A stretch of 64,000 nt of DNA from assembly GCA_947359465.1 (NCBI GenBank), contig OX375876.1, forward strand, positions 123,189,444-123,253,443. The letters are read 5' to 3'. Shown here piece after piece: positions 56,440-64,000 of this stretch. Under the pieces are notes generated by a model that searched no databases, had not been told where the DNA came from, and saw nothing but the letters and a program-made list of their open reading frames with translations. The position numbers and the translations under genes are program-made. The number at the start of each line of letters is the position of its first letter. Positions within the stretch are counted from its first letter, which is position 1. The stretch is from Metellina segmentata (taxonomy: Eukaryota > Arthropoda > Arachnida > Araneae > Tetragnathidae).

Positions 56440-56901
56440 TTATTTTTGTGATGACCACATGATAGGTTTTTGGATCTTTTTGTTGCTGCTTAGAGCACAT
56501 AGTGCATCGAATTTGGGACACCCAAAGTGTTCCAAGTTCATGTTCGGAATATTCAATGCATCTAAGCGTTGCTTCTCAACACAACCACCTTTGTAAGCTA
56601 ATAGGTACTGAGAGGCACTCTTTGTCTGCTTGTACAATTCCAAAAGTTTAGAGTCTAGACTTTCTAAGGAAGACACGTTTTCCCATGCTATGGGACAGAA
56701 ATGAAGTCCACACACATAATTTTCGACATATCGCACAGTTTTACGATCTTTGGCACTAAGTTTATACTTATAAGGCGATGGGTTAAAACGAATACTTGAA
56801 GCTACTTGCGATTTTATACTGATGTATCCGTATTCACGTACTAAGAAACCTTCCTTAGTCTAAAATCCATCAAAATCCATAATTGCACAGACATTAAACA
56901 T
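56440..56901 (-). pseudogene. unrecognised small protein with one in-frame TAG, left copy
   Basis: From ATG at 56901 the minus strand is open for 154 codons to TAA at 56440, apart from one TAG after MFNVCAIMDFDGF. After it come EGFLVREYGYISIKSQVASS, YVENYVCGLHFCPIAWENVS, then LLAYKGGCVEKQRLDALNIP and NLEHFGCPKFDAL. The acidic start (DFDGF), the YKGG..E block and NLE..GCPK recall a family of small invertebrate and viral proteins that I suspect has a DnaQ/RNase H-like nuclease fold; this is memory-based and weak. The downstream 98 residues could be made from an internal Met. It is transcribed opposite to its two neighbours. Confidence 0.5.
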
Positions 56902-57536
56902 GGCTATTGAAAAACGTTATCTGTTCTGGGGAAAAATAATTGTAAACTGAAGACATGAAGAACTGAACTATATAACACCATACACTTACTAATCAGTAAA
57001 GTTAATCTTATTTCAGTCCTATCTTTTGTGAGTGACAATGAACTCGTAAGTGAAGAATGTACTCAGAAAACACGTGCTTGTGATAATACGACCAGTGCAA
57101 CTTTATGCTAGAATACAGGATTTTAACAAAAGGGGTATGCTTAAATGTGTATGTAATTTGTCCTTTTTTTTTCTTTCTTTTTTTGCTCCATCACGTTGAT
57201 GAGCTCAATACAATTCAATTCGATGACTAAACATGAGCAAGAAAAGAAATATGTAACCAAATATAATTTATATAAGAGAAACTTGTTGTTTACTTTCTTT
57301 AAAGTATACTCATTTCTCTTGATTATGTAGTTTTATTTTTCTAAATTTACATCAGCAAAATTGAATTATTTTTTTAGGGGAACAAATCTTTGCCTTTTGT
57401 TGAAAAGAAATTAGTATCTTTGACTAGTATCAGATTTCTTAAAAATTTACGAAGATTTCCTTTATGAGGGGATTTAACTCAATAGGTCTTATAATTTTAC
57501 ACTTAAGAGTAACATATCAGTATAGTGTTTAGGAAA

Positions 57537-58139
57537 ATGAATAACCATTATGTAAATATGAAGCCAAAATTTCCAAGCATGTCTATTCTCAATAAACGCC
57601 TATCTACGTTTAGAGATTGGCCACGCACAAACTTTGACTTTTGGGACCTGGCCGAAAACGGATTGTTTTATACGGGTATAAAGGACAGGGTCAGGTGCCA
57701 TTGGTGTGGTGAAGGGCTTGAAAATTGGCAAAGAGATGATGTAGTGAGATACGAACACATAAAGTTTTATCCAAAATGTTTGGTAGTCCATCAACAACAA
57801 TTGGTTGCTGACCCTATATCAAAAAGAACACCAACAGATGAAATTGTACAGGTTGATGAAATCAAGAATAATAGCAATGTTTTTATAAAACCCGATGTAA
57901 AACATTACCCCGCAAACAACAACAAGGACGAACGACTTTGTAAAATTTGTTTGGAATCGGAAATGGATGCTACTTTACAGCCTTGCGGTCATCTGGTGAC
58001 ATGCATGAGATGTGCGAAAGGTCTCTTAACCTGTCTTATGTGCCGAACCAATATTTTACAAAAATTTAAACGTACATTTGTTACTAAACGTTATCTACCC
58101 TTTGTCAATTCAAGTAGTAGATGCAATTCTAGTGACTAA
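57537..58139 (+). CDS. inhibitor-of-apoptosis protein, one BIR and one RING, intact left copy
   Basis: This 200-residue intronless frame starts at ATG 57537. The BIR domain spans about residues 20-85, with the zinc pattern C54-x2-C57-x16-H74-x6-C81 and the GLFYTG..D.VRC.WC core. The C-terminal RING is C135-x2-C138-x11-C150-x-H152-x3-C156-x2-C159-x6-C166-x2-C169. Residue 167 is Leu where IAP RINGs, and the other arm, have Pro. IAPs of this layout act as E3 ubiquitin ligases and block caspase activation; baculoviruses and related insect viruses carry similar short versions, while host IAPs usually have two or three BIRs. It ends with TAA. The lone BIR, lack of introns and neighbours favour viral or mobile origin, by inference. 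Confidence 0.88.
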   Translation: MNNHYVNMKPKFPSMSILNKRLSTFRDWPRTNFDFWDLAENGLFYTGIKDRVRCHWCGEGLENWQRDDVVRYEHIKFYPKCLVVHQQQLVADPISKRTPTDEIVQVDEIKNNSNVFIKPDVKHYPANNNKDERLCKICLESEMDATLQPCGHLVTCMRCAKGLLTCLMCRTNILQKFKRTFVTKRYLPFVNSSSRCNSSD

Positions 58140-58292
58140 CTGAACATGGCGTGAAAGAATTCTATAAGAGTGATATTTTGAGTTTAATGTTATGAAATAA
58201 ACACATGTGCGGTAGCAAAAAGACTAGTAAGGAAGTTAGAAACTACTAAAAAAAATTATGACTTTCTGTCAAGGACTTGTAGTAAAATCGTG

Positions 58293-58937
58293 ATTTTTTT
58301 TAACATCATAAAAAAAAAACCTATAATTGTTGTGTAGAATATATTTATGACAAAACTGGATTGAAGATAAAATATTTATTGAAAACATAGGAATCTGTAA
58401 AACACAATTATAGTTTTTTTTTTTGATAATGTTAAAAAAAAAAAGTTTGAATGAGAAAAAAAAGTTAAACAATTAAAAAAATAAAACAGTAAAAAAAAAA
58501 GTTAAGTGGTAACACAACAAAACAAATTTTAACAGTAACAAAGTTAAGCGGCCAAAAAAAATTAGGTTATAAACAAAAAAAAAAGTTTAGAAGTAAAAAA
58601 TAAGCTAAGCAGTAACAAAATAAATTACGATGTTTTTTTTTAAAGGAAAAAGCAAAATAAAGTTTATTAAGAACAATAAAAAAAAAGTTATGCAGAAAAA
58701 AAATCAGATAGAAAATAAAAAGGAAAAAATCTCAAAATATGAATAATATTTATTTCCAGCTTTCTTGAATTACAGAATACTTTTACACATATCTTTCTTA
58801 AAGCAATTTGTAATTCCTTTTTAAGGCACTCTAAAATTCCTCTATCCAAAATAGGTTTAGCATGTAATGAACAAACAACAAATAAGTAAAATAGTTATTA
58901 TACCCCTTCTAAATATATTAAATATAAGTCTTTCCTA
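58293..58937. other. A-rich central spacer of the palindrome
   Basis: This is the only part between the arms without an inverted partner. From about 58430 to 58730 the + strand is strongly A-rich with degenerate GTTAAGCAGTAACAAAA-like units. No gene was seen. Confidence 0.7.
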
Positions 58938-59092
58938 CACGATTTTACTACAAGTCCTTGACAGAAAGTCTTATAATTTTTTTTAGTAGTTTCTAACTTC
59001 CTTACTAGTCTTTTTGCTACCGCACATGTGTTAATTTCATAACATTAAACTCAAAATATCACTCTTATAGAATTCTTTCACGCCATGTTCAG

Positions 59093-59697
59093 TTAGTCAC
59101 TAGAATTGCATCTACTACTTGAATTGACAAAGGGTAGATAACGTTTAGTAACAAATGTACGTTTAAATTTTTGTAAAATATTGGTTCGGCACATAGGACA
59201 GGTTAAGAGACCTTTCGCACATCTCATGCATGTCACCAGATGACCGCAAGGCTGTAAAGTAGCATCCATTTCCGATTCCAAACAAATTTTACAAAGTCGT
59301 TCGTCCTTGTTGTTGTTTGCGGGGTAATGTTTTACATCGGGTTTTTTATAAAAACATTGCTATTATTCTTGATTTCATCAACCTGTACAATTTCATCTGT
59401 TGGTGTTCTTTTTGATATAGGGTCAGCAACCATTTGTTGTTGATGGACTACCAAACATTTTGGATAAAACTTTATGTGTTCGTATCTCACTACATCATCT
59501 CTTTGCCAATTTTCAAGCCCTTCACCACACCAATAGCACCTGACCCTGTCCTTTATACCCGTATAAAACAATCCGTTTTCGGCCAGGTCCCAAAAGTCAA
59601 AGTTTGTGCGTGGCCAATCTCTAAACGTAGATAGGCGTTTATTGAGAATAGACATGCTTGGAAATTTTGGCTTCATATTTACATAATGGTTATTCAT
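59093..59697 (-). pseudogene. IAP-like gene, right copy, frameshifted between BIR and RING
   Basis: Mirror copy of 57537-58139. Two extra A bases in an A run near 59345 shift the frame after the linker (NVFIK), ending the protein just past the BIR domain. The RING part remains open in the other frame and keeps CPMC. As it stands it would make a BIR-only protein of about 120 residues. It could also be a consensus error in a homopolymer. Confidence 0.85.
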
Positions 59698-60331
59698 TTT
59701 CCTAAACACTATACTGATCTGTTACTCTTAAGTGTAAAATTATAAGACCTATTGAGTTAAATCCCCTCATAAAGGAAATCTTCGTCAATTTTTAAGAAAT
59801 CTGATACTAGTCAAAGATACTAATTTCTTTTCAACAAAAGGCAAAGATTTGTTCCCCTAAAAAAATAATTCAATTTTGCTGATGTAAATTTAGAAAAATA
59901 AAACTACATAATCAAGAGAAATGAGTATACTTTAAAGAAAGTAAACAACAAGTTTCTCTTATATAAATTATATTTGGTTACATATTTCTTTTCTTGCTCA
60001 TGTTTAGTCATCGAATTGAATTGTATTGAGCTCATCAACGTGATGGAGCTAAAAAAGAAAGAAAAAAAAGGACAAATTACATACACATTTAAGCATACCC
60101 CTTTTGTTAAAATCCTGTATTCTAGCATAAAGTTGCACTGGTCGTATTATCACAAGCACGTGTTTTCTGAGTACATTCTTCACTTACGAGTTCATTGTCA
60201 CTCACAAAAGATAGGACTGAAATAAGATTAACTTTACTGATTAGTAAGTGTATGGTGTTATATAGTTCAGTTCTTCATGTCTTCAGTTTACAATTATTTT
60301 TCCCCAGAACAGATAACGTTTTTCAATAGCC

Positions 60332-60797
60332 ATGTTTAATGTCTGTGCAATTATGGATTTTGATGGATTTTAGACTAAGGAAGGTTTCTTAGTACGTGAA
60401 TACGGATACATCAGTATAAAATCGCAAGTAGCTTCAAGTATTCGTTTTAACCCATCGCCTTATAAGTATAAACTTAGTGCCAAAGATCGTAAAACTGTGC
60501 GATATGTCGAAAATTATGTGTGTGGACTTCATTTCTGTCCCACACATAGCATGGGAAAACGTGTCTTCCTTAGAAAGTCTAGACTCTAAACTTTTGGAAT
60601 TGTACAAGCAGACAAAGAGTGCCTCTCAGTACCTATTAGCTTACAAAGGTGGTTGTGTTGAGAAGCAACGCTTAGATGCATTGAATATTCCGAACATGAA
60701 CTTGGAACACTTTGGGTGTCCCAAATTCGATGCACTATGTGCTCTAAGCAGCAACAAAAAAATCCAAAAACCTATCATGTGGTCATCACAAAAATAA
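60332..60797 (+). pseudogene. unrecognised small protein, right copy, TAG plus 4-bp insertion
   Basis: Mirror copy of 56440-56901. It shares the early TAG and has an extra CACA-type 4-bp insertion near 60540, so the frame shifts after HFCP. The downstream part (WENVSS to the end) stays open in another frame. This copy is therefore more damaged than the left one. Confidence 0.6.
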
Positions 60798-62730
60798 TTT
60801 GCATTGCCCAAAAGCTGTGGTGACGGCATTTAATAACTTGCTCATAGGAAATATATGTCTCTTAAAAAATGCAAGCATGTAAAAAATACGTTCTTTTGTT
60901 TTTACTATAATGCATTACTTTGTGTAAAATATATAAATCCTGTTTTTTTTTTCAATTAAAAACTGTTATATAGTTTACTTTGTTTCAGTATGACTTCTTT
61001 CAATATGTTTTAGAATTATTTTTCAATATGTTTTAGAATTATTTTTCAATATGTTTTAGAATTATTTTTCAATATGTTTTAGAATTATTTTTCAATATGT
61101 TTTAGAATTATTTTTCAATATGTTTTAGAAGAATTTGTTTTTAGCAGAGATTGTATGAAGAAATACATAGAATTCATACTTAAACATTATTTCAATGGTA
61201 TTTTTTCATATAAAATTAATTAGTATTTAAAATTTATGTTGTAATTTAATTTTACTCATGTGTAAAACTATCAGTGGTGTGAGTAAATCTTTAGATTATG
61301 CATTAACTATCAAGAAAGTGCAATAATTATTTTGTTTAGCAACCTAGAAGTGTACACATTATTTTCAATATCACATAACCCACTTACTATCCATTTAACG
61401 TAGCAATGTAGTATAACTGAAATCATAAAACACCTATACAAAGTATCTTGTAAAATACTTGTACAAAATTGGCATATGGCTCTGCAAATTTAAACTACAT
61501 AACATACACAAGGTTTTCAAATAAATAAAAATAAGTTCATATGTTTAGTAAAATGTATGGTTTGCAAGAGCATTAGAAAAAAGAACATTTTATTTAGAAC
61601 TTCAAGGACTAAAAGTTTATTAATATTCATTTTGACTACTTCAAATGTACAAGTAAACATCTTCATAGTATGGGTTTTGCAAAGTTTCGACTAAAGGTAA
61701 AAAATATTTTACTTTTACAGGTTTCTTCTTAATTTTTTTTCTTACATAAAAACACGCTTCAAGAAATTAAACTGCTAAATGTCTTAATTGTAAATCAAAA
61801 ATAATTTTTTTTTGTAATCTGCATTTAAAAATTTGTAATAATAGCTAATTTATATGTTTCAATCGTATTTTTTCAAAATCATTATTAAAATATGTGTAAT
61901 AGTATCTAATTTTGGTGTAAAAGCATCTTAAGATTTACAATAAATCAAAGAAAATTTCATTTAAAAAAGTTTGTAAATCTAAAAAATTAAATCACTAAAT
62001 TTCAGACAGATTTATTTAAATAAAAAAATAATATGGCAAGGAAGGAATAATTAAAAAATAATATATGGTTTGATTTCAATACAATTATACCTTCTTCAAA
62101 TGAACAAGGAGTCATTTGCGTTTCTACTCATTTGTTAAAGTCATCCAACTTTGTAAGTTTAATTAACTTTGTTCCACTGTTTCTTTGTTTAATCAACTTA
62201 CTTCTGTAAGTCCCGTGTTGTACTTCTGTGGTATATGGGTGAGTTTTCTTTGGTTCAATTAAAAAAAATTTACAAGGAAACATGTTCATAGTATGAGTCT
62301 TGCAAAGTTTTCAAATAAAAGAAAAAAAGATTTTTGTACTTTTATTTAAGGGTACGTTATTTAAAAATAAATTCTGCAATAAAATATGTGCTATAGCATC
62401 TAATTTATAATTAGTGTTTAAGTGAAAGCATCTAAATTAAAAAAACATAAATATTTATAGCAAATAAAATTTCATTTCAGATCTTGCATTGTAAAAGACA
62501 CATTTTTTAAAATTAGTATTTAGTTTTAAAAAAATCCAAAATGCAGTGTATGTAGTAAGACACGCATAAAAGTTTCTTTAAAATAACAATAAGAAGTAAG
62601 TATAAAAAATAATATTCACAAAGGCATAAATATTAATTGTAACGTTTTCCAAATATCGTTTAGTGTACATTCCTATTTACTCTGCGTTCCAGTTCAGGGG
62701 GGGGGGGTACATATGGGGATTTACACTAAT

Positions 62731-63366
62731 TTATACAATACATTTTCGAAACGTTAAGTTAATTCTAGGGCATAATGCATTTCCACGGGGCAAGCTGTGT
62801 AACCAAAATTTGTTTGTTGGCTAAATCATTACAAGTAAGCTTCCATTTTCCAGAACAATTTTTAAAGAGTTGTAGTTCTTTCTAGAAAACACAAACTGTC
62901 TTTTTTGTCCAAATGAAACAGACGCTATGGGTGCATTATGATCCAAGTCCTTCTCGTTGTCTTTATGTGCACCTATACAATTGTTACCATCTTTATAACA
63001 GTTCATCAACACAAAATTAAATCTTGCATCAATTATTCGTTCCACTTCACCCTTTATTTCCAAAAGTAAAGGAAACCAGGGCTTGGCTGCAATACAAGAT
63101 CCACTAAAGGTATAGCTTATACCTTCGATCCCGTATGCTACAAGTTGTCGAGGCACAGTATGTTTCTTACCGTAAATTTCTATAGTAGTTTCCACTTTCT
63201 TTAAATACGTTAATTCGTTTTCCAATCGACGGAAATATGACCAACCAACACAATCTGCAAACAATTTACCATATTCATAGCATAAAGAATCTTTACAGTA
63301 TTTCTGAAAACACTGTTCTTTGTCTGTTCGAATTTTCTTTGCAGATCTAATATCACTAGAATTCAT
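62731..63366 (-). pseudogene. ALKBH2-like dioxygenase, right copy, one in-frame TAG
   Basis: Mirror copy of 53918-54553 without the left copy's TAA. It is open for 181 residues, covering the HxD iron ligands, to a TAG at 62821-62823. The frame then continues to TAA at 62731, with the distal His and the 2OG-binding Arg region intact, and keeps SLP where the left copy has SLQ (SLP is usual in ALKBH2). If translation stops at the TAG, the product lacks the third iron ligand and the 2OG-binding Arg and should be inactive. If the TAG is read through, the enzyme would be complete. Confidence 0.85.
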
Positions 63367-64000
63367 GATATATCTAAAAACAGTAGAAGGGCAAAAATCC
63401 AGAGAAGCAGTTATTCAAAGACCCAAGAAACAAGTTCAATTATGCTTTTAAAAGCCTCTTAGTTATCAAATAGTATAATCACTTTCTTTTGTTTGGTCCC
63501 TAACATTTTCAGATACCACAACACGTGTACTTCAGTAGTTTAAGCTAATCTTTAATTTTCTTATGAATCACTTTTATCGATGACTCCTTGTATACGTCCG
63601 TTCCTTCTCTTTAACCTACACGTGCAAAAACATAATTATTAGTCATGTGTAATTCTCTTGTGACGTCATTCACAACGTCACTCCTCGACTTGTATTCCTC
63701 CGCGCTTACGTTCGTAGACAAATCGCTGTGATTAGGTACCTACATGTTCTAACAAGTAATCTGACGTCACAGAATGACCATTCCCAATTAAATAAAACTA
63801 ACCTGTTGCCACTCATCCGTAAAGAAACTTCCATATTGATACAAAAAAAACACAACTCAACTCCATTCCTGGAAAATAGAAATTATTGAAAGTAATAGAA
63901 GCAGGAATCCTACATCTCAACTTTACTCCACATGACGTCACATCAAAATCTAAGAAAAAAATCTCAAGTCCCAGTGACGTCACAATTGGTGTTGCCACTC

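Larger units (their letters stand above)
53282..58292 (+). repeat. left arm of giant palindrome
   Basis: The reverse complement of 58938-64000 matches this arm along its whole length with rare substitutions. Length differences are explained by three indels: 46 bp in a 23-bp tandem repeat, 4 bp in the unrecognised gene and 2 bp in the IAP gene. The true outer end is unknown because the right arm runs off the window. Confidence 0.92.
58938..64000 (-). repeat. right arm of giant palindrome (runs off window)
   Basis: Inverted copy of 53282-58292, reaching the last base of the window, so the palindrome may extend through the CRE repeats and beyond. Gene order is mirrored: IAP-like, unrecognised gene, ALKBH2-like, CRE repeats. 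Confidence 0.92.

Noticed and set aside
56408..56596. Plus-strand ORF opposite the unrecognised gene
   Set aside because: It mirrors the minus-strand frame that carries the long continuous open sequence and is not independently supported.
57600..57800. Antisense ORF over the IAP BIR domain (also 59434-59634)
   Set aside because: It exists only as the complement of the conserved BIR coding sequence.
53282..64000. Complete known virus genome integrated here
   Set aside because: No polymerase, capsid, helicase or integrase gene is visible; only three accessory-type genes are present, so no known virus group can be assigned.

Overview
The window reads as arthropod nuclear DNA: AT-rich, intron-rich and packed with DNA transposons and tRNA-derived SINEs. 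The SINE and transposon families look arachnid-like to me, but that is an impression from memory and was not tested by a search. There are three zones.

Zone 1 (about 1-42,000). A single host gene on the + strand runs through this zone. I could join 19 exons from 1909 to 41811; every exon boundary has an AG acceptor and a GT donor, and the phases match across all junctions. The 1176-residue product looks like the C-terminal half of ELYS/AHCTF1 (MEL-28), the AT-hook nucleoporin that starts nuclear pore assembly on chromatin. The N-terminal half must lie left of the window. The introns hold hAT, Tc1, Tc3-like, pogo-like, PIF-like and foldback elements, at least five SINE pieces, non-LTR retrotransposon ends, a 343-bp tandem satellite, and a nest of at least three transposon layers in the largest intron. 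The gene ends with a TAA stop at 41811 and AATAAA signals near 41970.

Zone 2 (about 42,000-52,880). This is intergenic repeat territory: a SINE, a foldback MITE broken by a piggyBac-like insertion at TTAA, a 2.9-kb transposon with long terminal inverted repeats around a decayed transposase, another SINE, and a head-to-tail array of Helitron copies.

Zone 3 (about 52,880-64,000). This is the most unusual part. A giant palindrome has arms of at least 5 kb (53282-58292 and 58938-64000, running off the window) around a 645-bp A-rich spacer. Each arm carries three intronless virus-style genes: an ALKBH2-like 2OG-Fe(II) dioxygenase, an unrecognised small protein that may be nuclease-like, and a one-BIR/one-RING inhibitor-of-apoptosis protein. 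The outer arm begins in three tandem repeats of about 200 bp rich in perfect TGACGTCA (CRE) sites, similar in concept to the hr enhancer/origin repeats of large insect DNA viruses. The arms have diverged slightly and carry different lesions, but share in-frame UAG codons in two of the three genes. I interpret this as an endogenised or mobile DNA-virus-like segment duplicated head to head. An assembly artefact must be excluded with raw reads.

No rRNA, true tRNA gene or CRISPR array was found.
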